Source: Oxalobacteraceae bacterium
Lineage (GTDB): Bacteria > Pseudomonadota > Gammaproteobacteria > Burkholderiales > Burkholderiaceae_D
NCBI GenBank assembly: GCA_021298555.1
Contig: JAJTGE010000022.1
Span: 1 to 61,963, forward strand
Length of the DNA: 61,963 bases
Direction: 5' to 3'
Below the pieces are notes generated by a model. The model did not search any database. It saw only the letters and a program-made list of their open reading frames with translations, and was not told where the DNA came from. Numbering within the stretch: the stretch's first letter is position 1; each line of letters begins with the position of its first letter. The position numbers and the translations under genes were made by a program. Positions 33,622 to 42,480 of this stretch are shown piece by piece.

Positions 33622-35298
33622 ATGGGTTTTTCTGATTTGCTGGCGAAAGAGAATACGATCGCAGGCACTGGCTTTAACCGTTGGTTGGTACCGCCAGCAG
33701 CACTCGCGATTCACTTATGCATAGGCATGGCCTATGGTTTTTCCGTATTTTGGAAACCCTTGGGCAATGCGCTTATCGGCCCCGATGGCGCACCGCTGGC
33801 GGCATGTGCTGCCGGGGCGACTACCTTTGGCGATAAGCTCGCCGGCACCGGACGCGCACTATTTGCAACAGACTGCAACTGGACACAATTTGATTTAGGG
33901 TGGATGTACACACTCTTTTTCGTTTTACTTGGTTGCTCGGCTGCGATCTGGGGTGGCTGGTTAGAGCGCGCTGGTCCACGTAAAGCGGGTTTTGTGTCTG
34001 CTATTTGCTGGTGTGGTGGCTTGCTGATTTCTGCTTTCGGCGTGCATCAGCATCAACTGTGGATGATGTGGTTGGGCTCGGGAGTGATAGGCGGGGTGGG
34101 CCTAGGCTTGGGCTATATCTCACCTGTGTCAACACTCATTAAATGGTTTCCCGACCGGCGCGGTATGGCTACTGGCATGGCCATCATGGGCTTTGGTGGC
34201 GGCGCAATGATAGGTTCGCCCTTGGCCACACTGCTGATGGGTAAATTTGCCAGTCCAGGTGACCCAGGTGTATGGCAAACCTTTGTTACTTTAGCGATTG
34301 TGTATTCGGTATTTATGTTTGCTGGCGCGTTTGGTTATCGCGTGCCTGCCACGGGGTGGAAACCTGCAGGTTGGGAACCGCCAGCGACTGCCGGCACCAA
34401 TGCCATGATCGCTGCTAACCATGTGCACTTGCAAAATGCCCATAAGACCCCACAGTTTTGGCTCTTGTGGGTCGTCTTGTGCATGAACGTATCCGCTGGC
34501 ATAGGCATCATCGGAGCAGCGTCGCCTATGTTGCAAGAGACTTTTGCAGGCGCGTTAATTGGCCAGCCCGACATAGGTTTTTCCGACCTTAAACTCAATA
34601 AAGAATTGCTTGCCGGTGCGGTTGCTATAGGTGCAGGTTTTGTCGGTTTGATTTCTTTGTTTAATATTGGCGGCCGTTTTGTGTGGGCTTCTTCATCAGA
34701 CAAACTCGGACGCCGTCCCACCTATGTGATTTTCTTTATTCTTGGTATAGCCATGTATGTGTTGGCTTCGGTAGCTGCCGGATGGAAATCACTGCCTATC
34801 TTTGTTTTTTGCTTTTGCATCATTGCGTCTATGTATGGTGGTGGTTTTGCGACCATACCTGCGTATTTGGCCGATATGTTTGGCACTCAGTTCGTAGGGG
34901 CCATACACGGTCGGTTGCTCACAGCATGGTCTACCGCTGGAATTTTGGGCCCAGTTGTTGTCAACTACATGCACGATGTACGACTTGAGCAAAAAATTCC
35001 GTTTGATCAAATTTATGGCCCGATTTTTTATGTGCTGGCCGCTATGCTGGTGGTGGGATTAATTGCGAATCTATTAGTGCGTCCTGTGGCAGACAAGTAT
35101 TTCATGACCGATGCTGAACTCGCGTTTGAAAAACAACTTGCACACGAGCGTTCACTGGCCTCTGCAACAACTGGTAGCGCGGGTACTGAAGGCACCAGTA
35201 GTGCAGCAGTTGCACCGCTAGCTTGGTTGGCTGTGGGTTTGCCGCTGGCGTATGGCATATGGGTTACGTTACAAAAATCAGCCGTACTTTTTAAATAA
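33622..35298 (+). CDS. OFA-family MFS oxalate/formate antiporter
   Basis: A 558-residue major-facilitator transporter of the oxalate:formate antiporter family. It shows about twelve membrane helices; a large polar insert after the first helix (about residues 50-95, two cysteines) and a further insert near 250-275 are typical of the longer family branch. GFGGGAMIGSPLATLLMGKF and GGRFVWASSSDKLGRRPTYV are MFS signatures. It probably carries formate, oxalate or another small carboxylate across the inner membrane. It is divergent from a molybdate-type regulator, suggesting a formate link. GGAGGAG ribosome binding site; strong terminator downstream. Confidence 0.85.
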   Translation: MGFSDLLAKENTIAGTGFNRWLVPPAALAIHLCIGMAYGFSVFWKPLGNALIGPDGAPLAACAAGATTFGDKLAGTGRALFATDCNWTQFDLGWMYTLFFVLLGCSAAIWGGWLERAGPRKAGFVSAICWCGGLLISAFGVHQHQLWMMWLGSGVIGGVGLGLGYISPVSTLIKWFPDRRGMATGMAIMGFGGGAMIGSPLATLLMGKFASPGDPGVWQTFVTLAIVYSVFMFAGAFGYRVPATGWKPAGWEPPATAGTNAMIAANHVHLQNAHKTPQFWLLWVVLCMNVSAGIGIIGAASPMLQETFAGALIGQPDIGFSDLKLNKELLAGAVAIGAGFVGLISLFNIGGRFVWASSSDKLGRRPTYVIFFILGIAMYVLASVAAGWKSLPIFVFCFCIIASMYGGGFATIPAYLADMFGTQFVGAIHGRLLTAWSTAGILGPVVVNYMHDVRLEQKIPFDQIYGPIFYVLAAMLVVGLIANLLVRPVADKYFMTDAELAFEKQLAHERSLASATTGSAGTEGTSSAAVAPLAWLAVGLPLAYGIWVTLQKSAVLFK

Positions 35299-35317
35299 AC
35301 GAGACCTTCTCGTTAAA

Positions 35318-35355
35318 CAGAGGGCGGGCTCGCTGAGCCCGCCCTCTGACGTTTT
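35318..35355 (+). terminator. Rho-independent terminator of antiporter gene
   Basis: Perfect 13-bp stem CAGAGGGCGGGCT / AGCCCGCCCTCTG with loop CGCTG, followed by ACGTTTTT. Confidence 0.93.
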
Positions 35356-35391
35356 TGTAGTAGTAGTTTAGACTTGCGATGCTGATTTAGT

Positions 35392-35424
35392 GCGAATTTT
35401 ATGGCGTGCCAGCACAGCTGTGCA
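35392..35424 (+). repeat. Dispersed intergenic repeat, copy B
   Basis: GCGAATTTTATGGCGTGCCAGCA followed by a perfect palindrome GCACAGCTGTGC (35413-35424). It matches copy D through GAATTTTATGGC and the GCCAGC core. It lies between the antiporter terminator and mrp. Confidence 0.5.
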
Positions 35425-35532
35425 GCGCGAAGTCACGTTAAGCAAGGGGGTTGGCTTTGATCCTCTACTTAACTAACGTCTGGCTTTTATTTATTCAGTT
35501 CTACCTTAGTGATCTATTGATCAGGAGACGTA

Positions 35533-36621
35533 ATGAGCATCACCATTGAACTTGTACGTAGTGCTTTGTCACAGGTTGTTGACCCCAATACCGAGAAAGA
35601 TTTTATAACTAGTAGATCAGCTAAAAATATACAGATTAGTGGTGCCGATGTCAGTCTCGATATCGAGCTTGGATATCCTGCTAAAAGTCAGCTACAGATC
35701 ATTCGTGAGAATGCAGCAAAGGCGCTTGCAGCGATACCAGGTATAGGTCAGGTCAACATCAATATAGCGTCTAAGATCGTGGCTCACTCCGTTCAACGCG
35801 GAGTCAAGTTGATGCCCAACGTACGCAATATCATAGCGGTGGCTTCTGGCAAGGGTGGTGTGGGTAAATCCACCACAGCGGTTAATTTGGCACTGGCATT
35901 GGCCGCCGAAGGCGCAAATGTAGGATTACTCGATGCCGATATTTATGGACCATCACAACCGATGATGATGGGTGTATCTGGCAAACCGGAATCGCATGAC
36001 GGCAAAACCATGGAGCCACTCGAAAACTATGGCGTACAAGTTGCCTCGATAGGTTTCATGATAGATCCCGATCAGCCCATGGTGTGGCGCGGCCCTATGG
36101 TTACTCAAGCACTACAGCAATTACTTGAGCAAACAAACTGGCGTGATTTGGATTATTTAGTGGTGGATATGCCGCCAGGAACAGGTGACATACAACTCAC
36201 GCTCTCGCAAAAAGTACCCGTAACTGGTGCAGTAATAGTTACCACGCCGCAGGATATCGCCTTGCTGGATGCGCGCAAAGGCTTAAAAATGTTCGAGAAG
36301 GTGGGTATTCCCATCCTCGGAATTATCGAAAACATGAGTACCCATATCTGCAGTAACTGCGGTCATGCTGAGCCCGTGTTTGGTGAGGGCGGGGGTGCAA
36401 AAATGTGCCAAGAATATGCTGTAGATTTTCTTGGTGCCTTGCCATTGACCATGTCCATCCGAGAGCAAGCCGATTCGGGCAAACCTACGGTGATTGCAGA
36501 TCCCAATGGGCAGATAGCGGATATTTATAAACAGATTGCTCGTAAGCTGGCTGTTAAGGTCGCTGAAAAAGCGAAAGACATGAGCAGTAAATTTCCCAGC
36601 ATCGTCATTAAAAATGATTAA
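35533..36621 (+). CDS. mrp: Mrp/ApbC iron-sulfur cluster carrier ATPase
   Basis: A 362-residue P-loop protein that carries Fe-S clusters to apoproteins. The N-terminal 90 residues are a MIP18-like domain; the Walker A motif is ASGKGGVGKSTTAVNLA at about 105-120. MDGxxPx-type DADIYGPSQPMMMG and VVDMPPGTGDIQLTL follow. The cluster-bridging cysteines occur in HICSNCGHAEP. Length and order are normal. It follows a 177-base promoter region and stands alone. Confidence 0.95.
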   Translation: MSITIELVRSALSQVVDPNTEKDFITSRSAKNIQISGADVSLDIELGYPAKSQLQIIRENAAKALAAIPGIGQVNINIASKIVAHSVQRGVKLMPNVRNIIAVASGKGGVGKSTTAVNLALALAAEGANVGLLDADIYGPSQPMMMGVSGKPESHDGKTMEPLENYGVQVASIGFMIDPDQPMVWRGPMVTQALQQLLEQTNWRDLDYLVVDMPPGTGDIQLTLSQKVPVTGAVIVTTPQDIALLDARKGLKMFEKVGIPILGIIENMSTHICSNCGHAEPVFGEGGGAKMCQEYAVDFLGALPLTMSIREQADSGKPTVIADPNGQIADIYKQIARKLAVKVAEKAKDMSSKFPSIVIKND

Positions 36622-36630
36622 TGCCAAGTA

Positions 36631-36663
36631 GTGAACTTTATAGAAAGCCAGCGAAGCTATTCG
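36631..36663 (+). repeat. Dispersed intergenic repeat, copy C
   Basis: GTGAACTTTATAGAAAGCCA then GCGAAGCTATTCGACGCGG. It begins 9 bases after the mrp stop and aligns base for base with copy D over the first 23 positions with four differences. Confidence 0.5.
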
Positions 36664-36678
36664 ACGCGGGGCAAAGTT

Positions 36679-37068
36679 TTATTGAGGCATTGCAGAGCGA
36701 TGAAAATGCACAATTTTCCATAGTCCTGAACGTTTTTTAACTACGATGCTCAAGCGCCCCAGTGCAAGCTCTGTGTGATCGTTTTCTGTGATGGTTATTT
36801 TGTTTAGTGCAGTAACTGTCGCGACATCATCGCTTACTGCATCAATCAAGGTGTTTGTTAGCTCGGAAACGTAGCGTTTTGTTTGTACTAAATTGCTCTC
36901 AAAATAGTGTCGTATATCGTCGGTACCAGTAACCAAGCCTTTGCTGGTGGTGCCTATGAATACAGCATCTGGTGCAAATAGACTCATTAGCTTATCTGTA
37001 TCGGATTGAGTAAAGGCTAAAGACCAACTTTCAACAACCTCCAAAGCTTCTTTTATAGTGTCTGTCAT
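36679..37068 (-). CDS. SnoaL/NTF2-like fold protein (DUF4440 type)
   Basis: A 129-residue cone-shaped alpha-beta protein. The N-terminal helix ALEVVESWSLAFTQSDTDKLMSLFAPDAVFIGTTS and the strand-rich rest (VATVTALNKITITEND, LSIVVKKRSGLWKIVHFHRS) are typical of the SnoaL/DUF4440 group. Members include isomerases, small-molecule binders and proteins of unknown role; I cannot choose. It stands alone with 611 bases between mrp and the small gene at 37281. Confidence 0.75.
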   Translation of the reverse strand: MTDTIKEALEVVESWSLAFTQSDTDKLMSLFAPDAVFIGTTSKGLVTGTDDIRHYFESNLVQTKRYVSELTNTLIDAVSDDVATVTALNKITITENDHTELALGRLSIVVKKRSGLWKIVHFHRSAMPQ

Positions 37069-37280
37069 GAGAGTTTGTTCAATGAATAGGTACTATTTTT
37101 ACTTGGTCCACCTAAAACGCTTCGTTGAAACGAACTAGATCGTTTGCCTTTATAGTCCTAACTACAAAGGTTTTACGGTCTTATTAGCATTAAGGCAAGC
37201 AGCTCAGTTTGCCATGCTGGTGGGTTGTAGATTAAAGTGGGTACGAATGACGATTTATGTCAGTTTACGGGAGAAAAAAA

Positions 37281-37448
37281 ATGGTGGGATTAATTGTCTT
37301 TGTACTTTCGCTGCAGGCAGAAATTAATGTATCAAATCATGTTGATAAAGCCGATTGCTTAGTCGCAGCTGACGCTATCAAAACAAGCGCTGATGTGCAG
37401 GATGTACGATGCATTGCATTTAAGCCAAAAAGCGTAGAAGAAAGTTAA
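37281..37448 (+). CDS. Small hypothetical protein
   Basis: A 55-residue product starting at ATG 37281 with GGGAG seven bases upstream (an in-frame ATG at 37257 is less well placed). A short hydrophobic start (MVGLIVFVLSL) could be a signal or anchor, and two cysteines follow (KADCLVAADAI, VRCIAFKPK). A strong terminator follows after 15 bases, supporting a transcribed gene. No family recognised. Confidence 0.4.
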   Translation: MVGLIVFVLSLQAEINVSNHVDKADCLVAADAIKTSADVQDVRCIAFKPKSVEES

Positions 37449-37463
37449 TAATAAATTCAATGG

Positions 37464-37510
37464 CTCGTCGATGAGCTTAGATTACTCTCATCGACGAGTG
37501 ATTTTATTTT
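37464..37510. terminator. Terminator between converging genes
   Basis: Perfect 12-bp stem CTCGTCGATGAG / CTCATCGACGAG with an 11-base loop, then TGATTTTATTTT. It serves the small gene and lies at the end of the converging RraA-like gene. Confidence 0.8.
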
Positions 37511-38240
37511 AATAGCGGTTGTACTGTTCTAAGGCTTTGCGCATAGATTTTTCACGTTCAATGATGGGAATCATCTTTGATTCTTTATCGTCGTACAGCT
37601 TCAAAAATTCTATGACTTTCTCTGCCGCTGCGGCGGGAACCACCACCACACCATCGGCATCAGCCACGATGTAGTCGCCGGGGTTCACCATAATCTCGCC
37701 GCATTTAACCGGAATCTGTTTGTCAACGCTGATCATCCTGCCCACCGACGTGGCAGGGCTAACACGACGCGACCATACTGGAAATTCAAGGCGTCTTAGT
37801 TCTGAAATATCACGCACAGCACCATCAATCACGGCGCCAGCTAACCCCCGTACCTTAGCTGTGGTGCCCATCAGATTGCCCATGGCGGCGATCTCCAGTC
37901 CATCTTGCATCACATATACCAGTACTGAACCTGCGGGTGCCTCATCCAAAATATCCAGTAGGTGATTAGTATATTTACGATTGTCATTTTTCAAAACGGG
38001 TCGCATAAGAGCAGTTGCAGCTCGACCAACGATGCGCGCATCATAAATAGGTTTCATGTCAGCCGACATCCAGCCCCGCGCACCCGTTGCCTCTTCCACT
38101 GCATCAGCAATATTACCGGTGCTGTTTTCCGGGCGTTTTAGCTCGGCGATGATTTGCTCAGGCGTGATGGCTAACGCCGTGGTGACTAGGCCAACATTAA
38201 GTACGATGGCCAGTGTTACGCAAAGTAATCTCGTGCGCAT
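37509..38240 (-). CDS. RraA-family protein with a signal peptide
   Basis: A 243-residue RraA-like protein (RNase E regulator/HMG aldolase fold). The family core is intact: LMGTTAKVRGLAGAVIDGAVRDISELR, where the Arg/Asp pair binds metal and oxoacid in aldolase members, and PGDYIVADADGVVVVP. The unusual part is a clear Sec signal peptide (MRTRLLCVTLAIVLNVGLVTTALA). A secreted or periplasmic RraA cannot regulate RNase E, so an aldolase/decarboxylase-like or other periplasmic role is more likely. It stands alone. Confidence 0.8.
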   Translation of the reverse strand: MRTRLLCVTLAIVLNVGLVTTALAITPEQIIAELKRPENSTGNIADAVEEATGARGWMSADMKPIYDARIVGRAATALMRPVLKNDNRKYTNHLLDILDEAPAGSVLVYVMQDGLEIAAMGNLMGTTAKVRGLAGAVIDGAVRDISELRRLEFPVWSRRVSPATSVGRMISVDKQIPVKCGEIMVNPGDYIVADADGVVVVPAAAAEKVIEFLKLYDDKESKMIPIIEREKSMRKALEQYNRY

Positions 38241-38606
38241 CTTTGTCTCCTGGATTTATTGTTGAAGTTATTTAACTGATTTTTACAGTGCTTAGGCTTG
38301 CTTACCACTCACTGATCGCGACCTCAAGGGTCAGTCCATCACCATTAGGCCCTAGATCACGAGTCATAAGTCCAACGATATCACGCCAAGTAGAAGACTC
38401 AATTTATTCCTATGTTCAGTTACATAGCAAAAAATACAACGCCAGGGTGGTGCACTGATTAGTACAGCATCGTTCAGTTTTTTACTGGGCCACTACGTAA
38501 ACTAAGTCTCACTTTGTGCCATTCCGTCTACATCCTAAGCTCTGAAAAAGCAGCACGTAGTGAGCTACGACGGGATATTGAATAACATCGCGTATGTGGG
38601 CCATCC
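38241..38606. other. Intergenic region upstream of SopB-like effector gene
   Basis: About 366 bases without a convincing gene. It carries GTGCACTGATTAGTACAGC (38450-38468), the second copy of the element found before the putative effector operon at 29.4 kb. No strong ribosome binding site precedes the start at 38607. Confidence 0.5.
38450..38468 (+). promoter_or_regulatory. Shared upstream element, copy 2
   Basis: GTGCACTGATTAGTACAGC, about 138 bases before the SopB-like gene. It differs from the 29384 copy by one substitution and one inserted base; both are followed by ATCGTT and a T-rich stretch. Confidence 0.5.
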
Positions 38607-41474
38607 ATGAAATCAACAACTATCGCAACACCACTATTGCTACATACTCCAGACATAAGAGCACCCAAGCCTTTACCTAAGCCGCCACAAAAAATTTCGC
38701 CAACGGCTATCAACGCATCGAGCAATATCAATGTAAAAAAATCCGATAGTCATCTCATTGTTGCACAATCAAATAGTTTTGTTGATGACTTGGATGCCAA
38801 GCGCGAAAAGCTAGGTAGCGAACAAGGTCAATTTGTAGATAAGGCGTTAGGCGAGGTGGAATCAAGTCTCGCTCTGCTAGAGTACATGGAGACAGACGAT
38901 ACAGCCGGAACTACTTTTTCAGCAGCAGACCTGGCATCAGCCTCAGCAAAACTAGAGATGTTTTCCTCTCTGATGGACAAGACATCACATATTAAAACAC
39001 CCCCAAAAAAATCATCTAGTTCAGGATCAGTTGAACAAAACCAGCTAAGCTCCGAACTTAAAGCCAAGTCAAAAAATCTGATGGATCATGTGGGTATCAA
39101 GATCGATCAGCAATTACAGGATGAAGTACAAGTCAAAACGCACCGTGCACGCCCAATAAGAATAAAAATAACTAAGTCTGCAGTCGAGAGGAATAATATT
39201 TCAGGGCAAGCAAATGCGTTTCTACTAAAGGGAATGATTCCTGGTAAGCCACTTGCCGATCAGATCAATAATTGCAAAAAACAGATTACTAATGTTAAAA
39301 ATGCGCTTCAACAGATGGATGCTGAGGTTCAGTCACTTTCTAGCACCGAGGCAAGTAAATCAGCAGCACCAGATGCGGCGGCAGCTGAAAAAATAGATCT
39401 TAAAGAACTGCAGCATTCATTAGAAGGCATGTTGTTAATGCTGGAAAATTATCAGTCGCCGACATCAGTACAAAATATCTGTATCGCAAAAATTTTTGAG
39501 TTACAAGCGGCCAGATTAGCTATACCAAGTACTGATAAAGACAATAAACCTATTAATCAGGAATTACTTAGTTTTATAGATGCACGTATTAGCTATATCG
39601 CCAGTATTCGTGATAATCCAGAAGGTCATGATGGCCCAACCTTGCTGGGTAAGGCACAGATCGCATGGCCACTTGCAAAGCTTCATCCTATGGATGCGGC
39701 TAAACAAAAAACCATGTTAGAAAAAAGTATAAAACTGCTCGTTGAAAAAATTAGTGATGCAAAAAATACCAGCGATTTTGCCGATATTGCCAAGTCACTT
39801 CAGACTACAGAATTTTCAGAGCGTATGGTGCTGATGGAATTAATGAAAAGTGCCGAAGGTATATCGGATGTCATAACTGCTTTTGGTAAAGGACTTGATC
39901 AGACACTGCGGCATCAGGATTGGGCTCCGGTGAGTACCGAGATATTGCTGCCCATAGAACAAGCGCCCGACGGGAAAGTGAAAACAGCGAAAGTAAAAAC
40001 AGATCTTACGTGCCAGGGCACGGTAATGACTGATAAAAGCAAGATCGAGATTTTGTCTAAAAATTCTCCTTTGAAGCCGAATAATTTTGATGAGTTAAAA
40101 AATCCAGATACGGTAGATAGCAAGGGAAATAAAAAAGTATCTACGGGTGGCGTTCGGTCGCGCAGTATAGAAGAAACCAAAAATCCCACAATGGCAGCTC
40201 ATACATCGGCAAGTTTAGAAGGTAAAGAGGTTTTCGCTGGTACCAGAACTGGTGTAAACGATCCTTATGGGATACATAAAAAATCGCTCAAACAAAAGCC
40301 TGCTGTAGAAGTAGCGGGATTGACGCGTGATCTTATAGGTCCTGATACTTGTTCGCCAACACAAATTAATTTGGGTAATTCCATTGCCAAGTTTTCAGAT
40401 GCAGTTGATGCAAACAAGATACCCAATGGCCGACGCGATCAAGCGCTAGGCGCTATGACAAAGTACTTACTCGAAACAGCAGACGGAAAAAAAATTCTCA
40501 AGGAGAATGACATAGACGTAAGCGGGGCGAGTCGCGGTGTACAACTTTCAGCTGCCCAGGGATTGATCAAAACACTTTTATCAACTAACGATGAAGCCAA
40601 TAATGAATTTCTTGCGCGCATAGCGATCAATAGCAAACCTCTGCAGTTGGCTTTGCGGCGACAAGGAGCGCTTAATCGAGCGCGTGTGACATTTCTCTTG
40701 GAGCTACAACGAAATCCAAAATTCGCTAAGCGCATAGCTGAAGGAAAACTTATTAACTTTACGTCTGTTTCTTTACTATCTCCTGACGGCCTACGCCAGA
40801 AAATTTTCGACAAGTCTGGCATGGACGGGTTTAACGAGCAAGAAATGATGGACCTGCACGCACAGTCTTGGAGTGACTTGCAAGAAGAAATTAAGGCTGG
40901 CGGACTTTACGTAAATGGGCAAGTAGTTAAAGCGAAAATTATTGCGTTTAATTTCGGCGTGAATATTAATGCCTTCAATAAGATCGCTAAACTACCCATC
41001 ATAGGCGAGCTGGTGAGTGGTTTCGAATATTCCAACATTAAGATTAATCACAACTCGCTCAATGCAATGCTAGGCATTGATAAATCCACCCCTGATGAAC
41101 AATCTATGCTCGATACCTACCTGGAAGAGCAATTCGATCTTCTGGAAAATGAAACAGATCCGGACAAGCAAGCAGAGATTGAACACAATATCAGCGTAGC
41201 TACCCAACTTGGCCAGCAAATTACGGATATTTATCTGGGTGACAAATATAAAACAGCTGGTAACGATCCCTACAAGATAGCTTCTCGCATCGCCGTGCTG
41301 AATTTTCTTATGGGTGGAGGTACTACCTTTAACTGCAAGAGTGGTAAAGATCGCACGGGTCAACTCGATACCGAGGCAAAAATCTTGGCTTTGCAAATCG
41401 CTACAACAGCTATCGATATTGAAGACGCCAAGCGTGAATTCATCGGTAATGCAGGTAGTACAGGTTCTATGTAA
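38607..41474 (+). CDS. SopB/IpgD-like inositol phosphate phosphatase, putative type III effector
   Basis: A 955-residue protein. Its C-terminal part (about 600-955) resembles SopB/IpgD phosphoinositide phosphatases: IAFNFGVNINAF corresponds to the conserved motif 1, and the active-site CX5R is CKSGKDR at residues 910-916. In Salmonella and Shigella these effectors are injected into host cells and dephosphorylate phosphoinositides. Here there are about 400 extra N-terminal residues, polar and rich in predicted coiled-coil helix, and only 39 residues after the CX5R motif, so the synaptojanin-like tail of SopB is missing. No chaperone gene is adjacent; the CesT-like gene at 29.5 kb is the nearest candidate. 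Confidence 0.78.
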   Translation: MKSTTIATPLLLHTPDIRAPKPLPKPPQKISPTAINASSNINVKKSDSHLIVAQSNSFVDDLDAKREKLGSEQGQFVDKALGEVESSLALLEYMETDDTAGTTFSAADLASASAKLEMFSSLMDKTSHIKTPPKKSSSSGSVEQNQLSSELKAKSKNLMDHVGIKIDQQLQDEVQVKTHRARPIRIKITKSAVERNNISGQANAFLLKGMIPGKPLADQINNCKKQITNVKNALQQMDAEVQSLSSTEASKSAAPDAAAAEKIDLKELQHSLEGMLLMLENYQSPTSVQNICIAKIFELQAARLAIPSTDKDNKPINQELLSFIDARISYIASIRDNPEGHDGPTLLGKAQIAWPLAKLHPMDAAKQKTMLEKSIKLLVEKISDAKNTSDFADIAKSLQTTEFSERMVLMELMKSAEGISDVITAFGKGLDQTLRHQDWAPVSTEILLPIEQAPDGKVKTAKVKTDLTCQGTVMTDKSKIEILSKNSPLKPNNFDELKNPDTVDSKGNKKVSTGGVRSRSIEETKNPTMAAHTSASLEGKEVFAGTRTGVNDPYGIHKKSLKQKPAVEVAGLTRDLIGPDTCSPTQINLGNSIAKFSDAVDANKIPNGRRDQALGAMTKYLLETADGKKILKENDIDVSGASRGVQLSAAQGLIKTLLSTNDEANNEFLARIAINSKPLQLALRRQGALNRARVTFLLELQRNPKFAKRIAEGKLINFTSVSLLSPDGLRQKIFDKSGMDGFNEQEMMDLHAQSWSDLQEEIKAGGLYVNGQVVKAKIIAFNFGVNINAFNKIAKLPIIGELVSGFEYSNIKINHNSLNAMLGIDKSTPDEQSMLDTYLEEQFDLLENETDPDKQAEIEHNISVATQLGQQITDIYLGDKYKTAGNDPYKIASRIAVLNFLMGGGTTFNCKSGKDRTGQLDTEAKILALQIATTAIDIEDAKREFIGNAGSTGSM

Positions 41475-41600
41475 ACAAGGCTGCGCGTATGAGCGCTGAT
41501 GTGTCCTAACTTGAAAGGATAAACTTGCACTCCTAGCATAAAGTCACTCCGCTGCTTGTATTTGTTTGCTCCGTTAAAATACGGGCAGTGTCTCCTATAG

Positions 41601-41632
41601 ACCCGCCAGTTTTGCAGCTGGCGGGTTTATCT
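41601..41632 (+). terminator. Terminator after SopB-like gene
   Basis: 9-bp stem ACCCGCCAG / CTGGCGGGT with loop TTTTGCAG, followed by TTATCTTT. It lies between the effector gene and the ferredoxin-NADP reductase gene. Confidence 0.75.
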
Positions 41633-41674
41633 TTGGTATCCTCTCGTAAATTAATCTTTTCTGAAATCTATTGT

Positions 41675-42448
41675 ATGAGTGCTTTTGTCGAAGAAGAAGT
41701 TTTATCCGTTAACCATTGGACAGATACCCTGTTTAGTTTTACCACCACGAGAGACCAGTCGCTGCGGTTTTCCAATGGCCATTTCACGATGATAGGTCTG
41801 CATATCAACGCTAAGCCCTTGCTGCGTGCTTACTCCATAGTGAGTGCAAATTACGAAAATCATCTGGAATTTTTGAGTATCAAGGTTCCTAATGGGCCTC
41901 TGACCTCAGTGTTGCAGAAAATACAAGTCGGCGACAAGATCATCGTGGGCAAAAAGCCTACCGGCACATTGCTAATTGACTATCTTTTGCCGGGAAAAAA
42001 TTTGTATCTGTTTTCTACTGGGACCGGATTGGCTCCCTTTCTGTCCATCATCCGCGACCCAGAAACTTACGAAAAATTCGAGCGAGTTTTTCTGATTCAT
42101 GGCGTACGTTATGCGAAGGAATTGGCGTATTACGACTACCTCACCAACGAGTTGCCCAATCATGAATTTCTTGGCGAGCTAGTCAGTGGAAGTCTCGTCT
42201 ACTACCCGACCGTGACACGCGAACCGTTTGTTAACGAAGGCCGAATTACTGATCTCATTAAATCGGGCAAATTATTTACTGATCTTGGCGTGCAAGAATT
42301 CGACAGAGACAAAGACAGGGCGATGATTTGTGGCAGCCCTGAAATGCTGAAAGACTTAAAGACCATGCTGGAAGTTCGCGGCTTTAATGAAGGTAGCACC
42401 AGTAAGCCGGGCGACTTTGTTGTTGAGAGGGCGTTCGCTGAAAAATAA
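41675..42448 (+). CDS. fpr: Ferredoxin-NADP+ reductase
   Basis: A 257-residue cytosolic flavoprotein that transfers electrons between NADPH and ferredoxin/flavodoxin. FAD-binding signature is PLLRAYSIVSANYENHLEF; the NADP half has LYLFSTGTGLAPFLSIIRDP and later MICGSPEMLKDLKTML. The C-terminus ends VVERAFAEK, the usual form for bacterial subclass I enzymes. ATG 41675 is chosen because the length then matches the family exactly. Confidence 0.93.
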   Translation: MSAFVEEEVLSVNHWTDTLFSFTTTRDQSLRFSNGHFTMIGLHINAKPLLRAYSIVSANYENHLEFLSIKVPNGPLTSVLQKIQVGDKIIVGKKPTGTLLIDYLLPGKNLYLFSTGTGLAPFLSIIRDPETYEKFERVFLIHGVRYAKELAYYDYLTNELPNHEFLGELVSGSLVYYPTVTREPFVNEGRITDLIKSGKLFTDLGVQEFDRDKDRAMICGSPEMLKDLKTMLEVRGFNEGSTSKPGDFVVERAFAEK

Positions 42449-42480
42449 GTCTCAGGTAGTTTAAAAAAGGGAGGCTGACT

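Noticed and set aside
37257-37280. Upstream ATG for the small protein at 37281
   Set aside because: The ATG at 37281 has a properly placed GGGAG; the earlier one does not.
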